A stretch of DNA of 64,000 nucleotides from Svornostia abyssi (GTDB lineage Bacteria; Actinomycetota; Thermoleophilia; Solirubrobacterales; Solirubrobacteraceae): the NCBI GenBank assembly GCA_024666565.1, contig CP088295.1, positions 2,418,001-2,482,000 of the forward strand, in the 5' to 3' direction. Made by a program: the position numbers and the translations under genes. Shown in pieces: positions 52,808 to 64,000 of the stretch. Below the pieces are notes generated by a model, which saw nothing but the letters and a program-made list of their open reading frames with translations, did no database searches and was not told where the DNA came from. Numbering within the stretch: the first letter of the stretch is position 1; the number at the start of each line of letters is the position of its first letter.

Positions 52808-53344
52808 GTGGAGGAGATCGCCGACGTCTACGCCCGCTCGCTGTTCGAGGTCGCCAAGGAACACGGCAAGCTCGACGTCGTCCGCGACCAGCTCGGCCAG
52901 GTGGCCGACGCCGTCGCGGACGATCGCGACCTGCAGACGTTCTTCTTCTCGCCCTACTTCTCCACCGCGGAGAAGGAAGAGGGGCTGAAGAAGGCGCTGG
53001 TCGACGTCGACCCGACGGTGCTGAACTTCCTCGAGCTGCTCGTCGAGAAGCACCGCATGCCGGCGATCATGCGCATCCGGCGCGTCTTCGACCAGCTGTG
53101 GGAGCACGAGAACAAGGTGCTGCCGGTGCAGATCACCTCGGCCGTGTCGCTGGATCCCGAGGTGGTGCGCCAGCTCGGCGACCGCATCGGCCAGCAGACC
53201 GGCCAGCGCGTCGAGCTCACCGCCGACGTGCAGCCCGACATCCTCGGCGGCATCGTCCTGCGCGTCGGGAACCAGATCCTGGACGCCTCCATTCGCAACC
53301 GCCTTGAGCACCTGCGCCGCCAGGTCGCCAAGGGCGCCGCCTGA
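52808..53344 (+). CDS. atpH: ATP synthase F1 subunit delta
   Basis: 178 aa. Typical OSCP/delta: [23 protein letters not shown] at the N-terminus and the C-terminal [29 protein letters not shown]. Links the b stalk to the top of alpha3beta3. Separate from subunit b, unlike the b-delta fusion of mycobacteria. GTG start four bases after atpF. Confidence 0.95.
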   Translation: MEEIADVYARSLFEVAKEHGKLDVVRDQLGQVADAVADDRDLQTFFFSPYFSTAEKEEGLKKALVDVDPTVLNFLELLVEKHRMPAIMRIRRVFDQLWEHENKVLPVQITSAVSLDPEVVRQLGDRIGQQTGQRVELTADVQPDILGGIVLRVGNQILDASIRNRLEHLRRQVAKGAA

Positions 53345-53379
53345 CCGACCGTTCTTCCTTCACGGAGCAACTGACACCC

Positions 53380-57367
<3,988 letters not shown>

Positions 57368-57369
57368 CC

Positions 57370-57795
57370 GTGGCCCGGACCACGTTCCCCGTCGAGGTCC
57401 TCACGCCCGAGGGCTCGGTCTTCGCGTCCGAGGTGGAGATGGTCTCCACCCGGACGGAGACGGGCTCGGTCGGCATCCTGGCCAACCATCAGCCGCTGCT
57501 CGGTCTGCTCCAGCCGACGGAGCTGCGGCTGTACACCGGCGAGAGCGACTACACCCGCTACGCGCAGGGTGAGGGCTACGTGCAGGTCGCCGAGGGCCGG
57601 GTGCTGCTCCTCGTCGAGGAGGCCCACACGCCCGACAGCCTGGACGTCGCCGAGCTGCGCGAGAAGCTCACGAAGGCCGAGAAGGCCCTGAGCGACGCCG
57701 AGCTGGGCACTGCGGAGTTCGAGCGCGCAGCGCGCGACAAGCGCCGCTGGGAGGCGTTCATCGCGGTCGCCGAGGACTCGACCGTCGGCCACTGA
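57370..57795 (+). CDS. atpC: ATP synthase F1 subunit epsilon
   Basis: 141 aa. N-terminal beta-sandwich (FPVEVLTPEGSVFASEVEMVSTRTETGSVGILANHQPLLGLLQPTEL) and a full C-terminal helical hairpin (ELREKLTKAEKALSDAELGTAEFERAARDKRRWEAFIAV), so the inhibitory extended conformation is possible. GTG start two bases after atpD. Last atp gene. Confidence 0.95.
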   Translation: MARTTFPVEVLTPEGSVFASEVEMVSTRTETGSVGILANHQPLLGLLQPTELRLYTGESDYTRYAQGEGYVQVAEGRVLLLVEEAHTPDSLDVAELREKLTKAEKALSDAELGTAEFERAARDKRRWEAFIAVAEDSTVGH

Positions 57796-57799
57796 CGTC

Positions 57800-58507
57800 G
57801 TGAGCCTCGACGAGGCTCTGACCTTCGTCCTGACGCTCGACCGGCTGAAGTCGGTCGAGCGCCGGACCCCATTGCTGGACGGCTCGCGCTGCGAGAACGA
57901 CGCCGAGCACTCGTGGCATGTCGCGACCGCCGCGCTGGCGCTGGCGGACTACGCGCCGGCGGACGCGACGTTGTCTCGAGTGGTGACGATGTTGCTGATC
58001 CACGACATCGTGGAGATCGACGCGGGGGACACCCCGCTGTATGAGGCGCACGGCGACCAGGAGGATCGCGAGCGGCGGGCGGCCGACCGGTTGTTCGGAC
58101 TGCTGCCGGCCACGCGGGGAGCCGAGCTGCGAGCGCTGTGGGAGGAGTTCGAGGCGGGGCAGAGCGCCGACGCGCGCTTCGCCCGCCCGCTGGACCGCTT
58201 CCTGCCGCTGCTGCACGACATCCGCACGGATGGGGGCTCGTGGGCGCGCACGCCGGGGCTCACGGTCGATGCGGTGCGCGAGCAGGTGGCCGGGGCCAGC
58301 GGTCAGCCGGGCGGGAGCTCGGCGGCCGCGCCGTCGTCGAGACGCAGCAGGACCGCCAGACCCGCGCGGACCTGCTCGATGCGCCGTCGCGCCGCGCTCA
58401 GGGAGGTGCGCGCGGACCCCGCGAGCTCCCCGTCGCGCAGCGTCTCGGCGATCTCGGCGAGCTCGAGCTCCACGTCGCGGGCCAGGAGCTCCAGCACGGG
58501 ACGGTAG
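57800..58507 (+). CDS. HD-domain hydrolase (YfbR/HDDC2-like), 3' end doubtful
   Basis: HD-type metal phosphohydrolase: H in ENDAEHSWHVATAALALADY, HD in LLIHDIVEIDAGDTPLYE, and the conserved ARPLDRFLPLLHDIRTDGGSW. Relatives are 5'-deoxynucleotidases. GTG start four bases after atpC, so possibly cotranscribed. From about residue 168 (58303 onward) the frame runs 205 bases into the 3' end of the MMPL gene on the other strand and turns into Ser/Arg-rich low complexity: the natural stop is probably lost by a small indel, so the real protein is about 165-195 aa. Confidence 0.75.
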   Translation: MSLDEALTFVLTLDRLKSVERRTPLLDGSRCENDAEHSWHVATAALALADYAPADATLSRVVTMLLIHDIVEIDAGDTPLYEAHGDQEDRERRAADRLFGLLPATRGAELRALWEEFEAGQSADARFARPLDRFLPLLHDIRTDGGSWARTPGLTVDAVREQVAGASGQPGGSSAAAPSSRRSRTARPARTCSMRRRAALREVRADPASSPSRSVSAISASSSSTSRARSSSTGR

Positions 58508-61053
58508 GCCTCGCCGTCGTCGGGGCGGACCAGCACGGCGCCACCGAGCTCGTCACGGCCGTCCAGGGCGGTGTGCAGGGTGCGGCCCAGCTCCACGGCC
58601 ACGCCCGGGGGCGCCCCGTCGAGCATGCGCGCGGTGCTCACGACGGCCGCGTGCTGCGCCGCCGCGGTGTGCGCCGCGGCGTGGGCGCCCGCGGTGGCGT
58701 CGTCCAGCGCTGCGCCCCGTGTGGCGCGCAGCGCGGCGCGGAGGTTGGCCTGCACTGCGTCGAGCGCGGTGGCAGCGCGCGCCGCGTTGCCGTCGTCGAG
58801 ATGCTCGGCCGCGCGGGCGAGCGCGCGCTGCAGGCGCAGCGCGCGGTCCTCGGTGCGGGTGGGCAGGCCGTCGGGGCGCACGACGGGGGAGGGTAGACCC
58901 GGGGCGGGGAGCGGCGCGGCGGGCGGCGCGGCCGGCGGGTCGGGCTCACCCTCGGAGATGCCAATGCGGTCGTGCAGCCGGCGCAGCGGTCCGGGCGCCC
59001 ACCAGTTCCACTCGCCCAGCAGTTCCATGAGCGCCGGGACGAGCAGCGCGCGGATGATCGTGGCGTCGATGAGGACGGCCAGCGCCGTGCCCACGCCGAC
59101 CTCCTTGATGAAGACGATCTCGGACGTCGCGAACGCGCCGATCGCCACGCAGAACAGCAGCGCCGCGGCGGTGATGATCCGCCCGGTCCGCTCCAGGCCG
59201 ACGGCCACCGCCTCGTCGTTGGGCAGCCCGCCGTCGCGCGCCTCCTTGATCCGCGTGAGCAGGAACACGCCGTAGTCGGTGGAGAGGCCGAACGCGAGCG
59301 CGAGCAGCAACAGGGGTTGGGTGCTCTCCAGGGCGCCCTGCGATTCGTAGCCGAGGAGTCCCTCGAACCGGCCGTCCTGGAAGATCAGGACGAGCAGGCC
59401 GAACGCGGCGCTCAGCCCGAGCAGGTTCATGATGAGCGCCTTGATCGGCAGGACCACGGACCCGGTCATGAGGAAGAGGATCACGAGGGTCGTGATGGCC
59501 AGGATCGCGATCGCCCAGGGCAGTCCGTCGGCGAGCGCCTGTTGCTGGTCGACGAACCGTGCGGTCTGCCCGGTGGCCAGCGCGGCGCCCGGGGCATCGG
59601 TCGCGCGCACGGCTCGCACGAGATCCTGGGTGCGGTCGTCCAGGGCCGCGTCGGACGGCACCATGTCGACCTGCCACACGCCGCGGCCGAGGTAGCGCGG
59701 CGGATCGACCTGCTCGACGCCGTCCAGGCGCTCGAGCTGCCGGGCGTAGCGCCGCATCTGCGCTCCGGACGTCTCGGGCGCCCGGACCGCCACCGTCACC
59801 GGCTCGGTGACGCCCTGCGCGTACTCCGAGCGCAACTCGCTGTCGATGACCTTCGCGGGCGTGTCGTTGGGCAGGATGCGCGCGTCGATCCCCGTGAACT
59901 CGATCCGCAGGAACGGCAGCCCGGCGATGATGAGCACCGTGCCCGTGGCGAGCGCGATGGCCAGCGGCCGGCGCATGACCGCGCGGGAGAGGCGGTACCA
60001 GAACCCCTGCTCGGTGCGGCCTTCGGCGTGCTGCCAGCGGGCGGGCGCCAGGGAGTTCACGCGGGGGCCGAGCACCATGAGCAGCGCGGGCAGCGCGGTC
60101 ACCGCCACGATCGCGGCGAGGATCGCGGTGATCGACCCGCTGATCGCCATGGAGTAGAGGAACCGCTGCGGGAAGACGAGCAGCGACAGGAGCGCGGCGG
60201 CGACGGTCGCGGCGCTGAAGATCACGGTGCGGCCGGCCGTGCGCATCGTCCGCGCGAGCGCGGCGCTGGTGTCCAGGCCGCGTGCCAGCTCCTCTCTGAA
60301 TCTGGAGACGACGAACAGCGAATAGTCGATCGCCAGGCCGAGCCCCAACCCGATCGCGAGGTTCAGGGCGAAGATGCTGAGCAGCACTCCCTCGTTGACG
60401 ATGCGCAGCGAGAGGAACGTCCCCACGACCACGAGCCCGCCGACGAACAACGGCAGCAGCGCCGCGACCACGCCCCGGAACACCCAGAGCGACAGCAGGA
60501 ACAGGATGGGGAACGCGATGAGCTCGGCGCGCTTGAGGTCCTTCTCGACCTGTCGGCCGATCGCGTCGAACGCGGGGCCCGGGCCGCCGACCTCCACGCC
60601 CTCCTCGTCGGCGAACGCATCCTCGAGCCGCTCGCCGATGTCGGACTCGCCGACCCCGTCCTCGCCGAACACCGCGAGATAGGTCGAGGACCCGTCCTTG
60701 GCGATGAACCGGTCGTCGCGCGTGGACGCGTACGACGTGACGCGTGCGACCTCGGGGTCGCGCTCCGCGCGCGCTGCGAGTCGCTTGACCTTGCGCTGCG
60801 CCGCCTCGCCGCGCGCGCCGTCCGGGGTCTTCACGAGCACGACCACGCCCGGTGCCGCGTAGCTGCCCGAGGCGGCCGCGAGCTGGTCCTGCGCCTGCGC
60901 GGATTCGGCGTCGGGATTGCGGAAGTCGTCGCCGGAGGACAGAAGGCCCGCGACGGGGCCACCGAGGATCGCGGCGACGACGAAGAACACCGCGGTGATG
61001 GTCAGGACGAGCCGGGCGCGGCCGGTCGCCAGGCGGATGAGCGCGTCGATCAC
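58303..61053 (-). CDS. MMPL/RND-family transporter
   Basis: 916 aa. Two RND repeats, each an extracytoplasmic domain followed by about six TM helices; proton-relay motifs are LGLGLAIDYSLFVVSRFREEL and ALAFGLSTDYGVFLLTRIKEARDGG. Actinobacterial MMPL proteins export lipids or glycolipids. After the last TM (about residue 705) comes a soluble Ala-rich helical C-terminal region of about 190 residues, not seen in short MMPLs. GTG 61053 overlaps the preceding gene's stop (GTGA), so it is coupled to the saccharopine-reductase-like gene. Confidence 0.88.
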   Translation of the reverse strand: MIDALIRLATGRARLVLTITAVFFVVAAILGGPVAGLLSSGDDFRNPDAESAQAQDQLAAASGSYAAPGVVVLVKTPDGARGEAAQRKVKRLAARAERDPEVARVTSYASTRDDRFIAKDGSSTYLAVFGEDGVGESDIGERLEDAFADEEGVEVGGPGPAFDAIGRQVEKDLKRAELIAFPILFLLSLWVFRGVVAALLPLFVGGLVVVGTFLSLRIVNEGVLLSIFALNLAIGLGLGLAIDYSLFVVSRFREELARGLDTSAALARTMRTAGRTVIFSAATVAAALLSLLVFPQRFLYSMAISGSITAILAAIVAVTALPALLMVLGPRVNSLAPARWQHAEGRTEQGFWYRLSRAVMRRPLAIALATGTVLIIAGLPFLRIEFTGIDARILPNDTPAKVIDSELRSEYAQGVTEPVTVAVRAPETSGAQMRRYARQLERLDGVEQVDPPRYLGRGVWQVDMVPSDAALDDRTQDLVRAVRATDAPGAALATGQTARFVDQQQALADGLPWAIAILAITTLVILFLMTGSVVLPIKALIMNLLGLSAAFGLLVLIFQDGRFEGLLGYESQGALESTQPLLLLALAFGLSTDYGVFLLTRIKEARDGGLPNDEAVAVGLERTGRIITAAALLFCVAIGAFATSEIVFIKEVGVGTALAVLIDATIIRALLVPALMELLGEWNWWAPGPLRRLHDRIGISEGEPDPPAAPPAAPLPAPGLPSPVVRPDGLPTRTEDRALRLQRALARAAEHLDDGNAARAATALDAVQANLRAALRATRGAALDDATAGAHAAAHTAAAQHAAVVSTARMLDGAPPGVAVELGRTLHTALDGRDELGGAVLVRPDDGEAYRPVLELLARDVELELAEIAETLRDGELAGSARTSLSAARRRIEQVRAGLAVLLRLDDGAAAELPPG

Positions 61054-62159
61054 GAGGCGGTGCGGGTCAGCCCGAGGGTCGCGCAGCCGTCGCGCAGCGC
61101 GTCCAGTCCGAAACCGTCGACCGGCCCGAGCGCGCCGGTGCTCTGCAGCCCGCCGTCGCGGACGGCGATGGCGCCCCACGCGAGCAGGTCGCCGGTGAGC
61201 GTGTAGCCGTTGGGGCCGCGCAGCTCAGCACGCGCGATCTGGGCCCCGCCCGCGTCGTGGACGGTCGCGACGGCGATCGAACCGGTCTTCGCGCGCTCGT
61301 CGGCGTCCGGGCCGCCGGTCGACCCTTTCGCGAACCGGGAGACCGCACCCTCCAGCAGCGCGGCCCCACGCGGGGCCCGGGACAGCAGGGCGATGCCGGC
61401 CGACGTGCCCTGCACGACCCGGGAGGCCGGGCCGAACCAGCCGAGTGCTACATCGACGTCGCGCAGCGTCGGCGCCAGGCGCGGCAGGGTGAAGTGCTCG
61501 GAGGAGGAGATGGTGATGCCCGGCTGGTTGCGCCCTCCGGCGTGCAGCGCCAGGACGCGCTTGCCGACGCGCTCGGTGACGAGTCGCCCGCCGTGCCAGG
61601 CGAAGCCCTCGCCGGCGAGGACGCCCAGGACCGACGCCGCGGTGCCGCCGCTCATCGCCTTCGGCCCCGCGCGGCCGCTCATGAAGTAGCCCACGCGCAC
61701 CGAACTCGCGCGGTCCCCCGCCTCGGCGAGGGCGAGGCCGGCCGCGAGGTTCCCGGGCACGAAGTCGTAGCCGAACGCCGTGAGCAAGCCGACGCCCGCG
61801 GCCTCGGCGCGCGGGCCGAACTCCTCGAAGATCGCGCGGATGAACGGCCCCTCGCCGGTGCTGTCGAGGTAGTGGGCGCCCGCGGCGATCGCAGCCTCCG
61901 CGGCCGGGCGGCCCCAGCGCGTGAACGGGCCGACGGTGGAGACGAGCACGTCCCCGGCCTCGAGCAGGGCGGTGACGCTGTCGGGCCGCGTGATGTCGGC
62001 CACGCGGTGCTCGAGCCCGCCGAGTTCCTGCGCGAGCGCGCGCACGCGGGACTCGGTCCGCGCCGCGAGCACGGGTTCGGCGCCCATGCGCACCAGCGCA
62101 CGTGCCGTCAGCTCACCGGTGTATCCGGTCGCCCCGAAGACGACGATGCGGCCCCCCAC
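61050..62159 (-). CDS. Saccharopine dehydrogenase-like / trans-acting enoyl reductase-like protein
   Basis: 369 aa. NAD(P)-binding start GRIVVFGATGYTGELTARALVRMG, then VLVSTVGPFTRWGRPAAEAAIAAGAHYLDSTGE and AFGYDFVPGNLAAGLAL, as in the mycobacterial trans-acting enoyl reductases of phthiocerol synthesis and eukaryotic SCCPDH-like proteins. Together with the overlapping MMPL gene this suggests synthesis and export of a lipid. GTG 62159 has TACCCT seven bases upstream. Confidence 0.8.
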   Translation of the reverse strand: MGGRIVVFGATGYTGELTARALVRMGAEPVLAARTESRVRALAQELGGLEHRVADITRPDSVTALLEAGDVLVSTVGPFTRWGRPAAEAAIAAGAHYLDSTGEGPFIRAIFEEFGPRAEAAGVGLLTAFGYDFVPGNLAAGLALAEAGDRASSVRVGYFMSGRAGPKAMSGGTAASVLGVLAGEGFAWHGGRLVTERVGKRVLALHAGGRNQPGITISSSEHFTLPRLAPTLRDVDVALGWFGPASRVVQGTSAGIALLSRAPRGAALLEGAVSRFAKGSTGGPDADERAKTGSIAVATVHDAGGAQIARAELRGPNGYTLTGDLLAWGAIAVRDGGLQSTGALGPVDGFGLDALRDGCATLGLTRTAS

Positions 62160-62164
62160 AGGCC

Positions 62165-62188
62165 GAAGGGTACCTGTCGCTACCCTTC
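62165..62188. promoter_or_regulatory. Divergent promoter with inverted repeat
   Basis: GAAGGGTA (62165-62172), eight-base spacer, TACCCTTC (62181-62188): perfect arms in the 34-base gap between divergent starts. Each arm contains TACCCT in the direction of its gene, seven bases before the start codon (GTG 62159 and ATG 62194), so this reads as two back-to-back -10 elements. The right arm is part of the 14-mer also found upstream of tetR. Confidence 0.55.
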
Positions 62189-62193
62189 TTCGG

Positions 62194-63318
62194 ATGGACG
62201 AGCGCGCCCTGGCGGAGCGCCTCATCCGCTACGACACCTCCACGCACGACGGGCTGCAGAGCGCCGCCGGGTTCGTGCGAGGGTGGCTGGAATCCAACGA
62301 AGTTGCCGTGGAAGCCCGCGACTTCGACGGTCTTCCGGTGCTTCATGCGGATGTGGGCGCCACCGATCCCGAAGCTCCGACCGTGATCTGGCACGGGCAC
62401 CTCGACGTCGTTCCCGCGTTCGACGAGCAGTTCGAGCCCTGCGTCGACGGCGATCGCCTCATCGGGCGCGGCGCCTACGACATGAAGGGTGCGCTGGCGT
62501 CGATCCTCTGCGCGCTCGTGGACGTCAAGGCCCAGGACGCCGTCCGGGTCCGCATGGTCTGCGTGCCCGACGAGGAGTCCGAGGACGTCGACCGCCGCAG
62601 CACCGACGAGCTCGTCAAGGAGGGGCTGCGCGGGGACTTCGCCCTCACCGGCGAGCCGACGGACCTGCACATCGGCGTCCAGGCGAAGGGCGTGCTGGCG
62701 TTCCGTGCGGAGATCCGCGGGCGCGCCGCGCACGGCTCGACGCCGTGGCTCGGTGACAACGCGATCCTCAAGGCGCACGACGCGTTCCGTCGCATCGAGA
62801 CCCTACCGTTCAGTCGGCAGTCCTCCGACCTGTTCGACCGCCCCTCCATCAACCTCGCGCGGATCGAGGGCGGGGACGCGTTCAACAAGGTGCCCGACCG
62901 CTGCACGATGGACGTTGACATCCGGTATCTGCCCAACCAGGACCCGCAGGACATCCTCGCGCAGATCGACGCGATCTCCGACGTGCACGTCATCAAGCAG
63001 TTCGTCCGCGCGCCGGCGATCGTCTCGCGCCGCAACCCGTACGTCCTCGCCCTGCGCGACGCCGTCAGCGAGGTCAACGGCGGCGACGTGCTGAGCGTCG
63101 GCCGCGACGGCGCCTCCGACGCGTTCGCGTTCCTGGAGGCCGGCATCCCGGCCGTGGAGTTCGGGCCGGTCGGCGCCGGGCATCACGGGCCTGACGAGTG
63201 GGTGTCGATCTCCTCGCTGCGCCGGTACCGCGAGGCGCTGCGCGACTTCGTCCTGACCCTGCCCGACCAGCTGGCGCAGACCGCGCCCGAGCAGGCCGTC
63301 GAGGGAGGGCTGTCGTGA
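62194..63318 (+). CDS. M20-family metallopeptidase (ArgE/DapE/CPG2-like)
   Basis: 374 aa. Metal ligands in order: H in VIWHGHLDVVPA, bridging D in GRGAYDMKGALAS, catalytic E and ligand E in VPDEESEDVD, and the C-terminal His in GPVGAGHHGPDEWVSI; the dimerisation lid starts RGRAAHGSTPW. Hydrolyses an N-acyl amino acid or dipeptide; the exact substrate cannot be read (DapE-, ArgE- or carboxypeptidase-like). ATG 62194 seven bases after TACCCT. GTGA overlap with the LCP gene. Confidence 0.88.
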   Translation: MDERALAERLIRYDTSTHDGLQSAAGFVRGWLESNEVAVEARDFDGLPVLHADVGATDPEAPTVIWHGHLDVVPAFDEQFEPCVDGDRLIGRGAYDMKGALASILCALVDVKAQDAVRVRMVCVPDEESEDVDRRSTDELVKEGLRGDFALTGEPTDLHIGVQAKGVLAFRAEIRGRAAHGSTPWLGDNAILKAHDAFRRIETLPFSRQSSDLFDRPSINLARIEGGDAFNKVPDRCTMDVDIRYLPNQDPQDILAQIDAISDVHVIKQFVRAPAIVSRRNPYVLALRDAVSEVNGGDVLSVGRDGASDAFAFLEAGIPAVEFGPVGAGHHGPDEWVSISSLRRYREALRDFVLTLPDQLAQTAPEQAVEGGLS

Positions 63319-64000
63319 CGAACCCGGGGAAGGGCCCGCGCGAGAGCTGGGGCGTCATCAAGCGGTTCCTGCTCGGCGGGTTCCTCATCGTCGCGGTCAC
63401 CGCCGGTGCGGTCGCCAGCGCGGTGCTGCTGGAGGTCAAGGACGCCGCGAACGCCTTCGAGCGCTTCCAGACCGCGCTGCCGGGTGACGTCGAGGGCGCG
63501 CTGGACAACGTCGATCCCGGCCAGCCGCAGACGATCATGCTGCTCGGCTCCGACCAGCGGTTCGCCGACATCAAGCAGAAGAACCCCAGCCGTTCGGACA
63601 CGATCATCCTCGTCCGGCTAGACCCGGACAAGGACGCGACGGCCGTCATGTCGCTGCCGCGCGACCTGAAGGTCGAGATCCCGACGAAGAACGGGATCGT
63701 CACCGACAAGATCAACGCCGCCTACAGCATCGGCGGGCCGAGCATGACCGTGAAGACGGTGCGCCGCCTGCTCGGCATCCCGATCCACCACGTCGTGAAC
63801 GTCAACTTCGGCGGGTTCCGCCGCATGGTCAACCGGCTCGGCTGCTTCTACCAGGACGTCGACCGCACGTACTTCAACGACAACCAGCCGCCGAACGGCA
63901 GCGCGTACCCGTACGCGACGATCGACGTGAAGGCCGGCTACCAGCTCATGTGCGGGCAGGACTCGCTCGACTGGGCCCGCTACCGCCACTTCGATGACGA
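63315..64000 (+). CDS. LytR-CpsA-Psr family protein (3' end outside window)
   Basis: The first 228 residues are visible. Short cytoplasmic N-terminus, one TM (about residues 18-39, FLLGGFLIVAVTAGAVASAVLL), then the extracytoplasmic LCP domain: IMLLGSDQRF, PSRSDTIILVRLDPDKDATAVMSLPRDLKVEIP (conserved Asp and Arg of the pyrophosphate site), TDKINAAYSIGG and QDSLDWARYRHFDD. LCP enzymes attach undecaprenyl-linked glycopolymers to peptidoglycan; the substrate could come from the WecA-type pathway at 11938. GTG 63315 overlaps the peptidase stop. Open to the last base. Confidence 0.92.
   Translation, partial: MTNPGKGPRESWGVIKRFLLGGFLIVAVTAGAVASAVLLEVKDAANAFERFQTALPGDVEGALDNVDPGQPQTIMLLGSDQRFADIKQKNPSRSDTIILVRLDPDKDATAVMSLPRDLKVEIPTKNGIVTDKINAAYSIGGPSMTVKTVRRLLGIPIHHVVNVNFGGFRRMVNRLGCFYQDVDRTYFNDNQPPNGSAYPYATIDVKAGYQLMCGQDSLDWARYRHFDD

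Overview
The window is a GC-rich, densely coded bacterial chromosome segment. Gene content (RF1-PrmC-TsaC, SHMT, a complete F1Fo ATP synthase operon, WecA and LCP envelope genes, MMPL transporter, urease in ureABCFGD order) points to an actinobacterium, most likely Thermoleophilia/Solirubrobacterales; that placement is inference. I see no rRNA, tRNA, CRISPR array, prophage or insertion sequence.

Layout. 1-9 kb: DUF1385 membrane protein (cut by the window start), a secreted glycosidase-like protein, a PAS-GGDEF-EAL protein, prfA-prmC-tsaC, and a secreted PD40 beta-propeller protein. 9-16.3 kb: glyA with an FMN-binding protein, a GT4 glycosyltransferase divergent from a WecA-like transferase, a TetR/cupin divergent pair, a second secreted glycosidase-like protein, a YfcE-type phosphoesterase and TenA. 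16.3-25.1 kb: a signalling cluster (MalT-type LuxR regulator, REC + degenerate EAL, hybrid histidine kinase with HPt, double membrane-GGDEF protein). 25.1-36 kb: nitrogen region, with urea ABC transporter urtABCDE (minus strand), a VapBC-type toxin-antitoxin pair, and ureABCFGD (plus strand). 36-46.3 kb: potassium region, with kdp genes in the order sensor kinase-kdpE-small ORF-kdpF-A-C-B-kdpD(N-terminal part)-usp, and a divergent CPA1 cation/proton antiporter with a C-terminal RCK-type tail. 46.4-50.1 kb: hipBA-type toxin-antitoxin, SDR oxidoreductase, acyltransferase. 50.3-57.8 kb: atp operon. 57.8-64 kb: HD hydrolase, MMPL transporter with a saccharopine-reductase-like partner, M20 peptidase and an LCP-family protein cut by the window end.

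How the parts work together. Urea uptake (Urt) feeds urease; the upstream regions of the urt and ure operons share a three-block element with identical spacing, and its palindromic core TCACCCCGGGTGA recurs in front of the LuxR regulator at 16.3 kb. Kdp and the antiporter form a potassium/pH island. The 16-25 kb cluster links a phosphorelay to cyclic-di-GMP signalling.

Two window-wide properties matter to a reader. First, eight genes carry a single +1/-1 shift, mostly in short G/C runs, which looks more like sequencing error than decay, so those genes are annotated as CDS with the break marked. Second, eleven first-of-operon genes have a TAnnnT hexamer 7-9 bases before the start codon, the geometry of leaderless transcripts.
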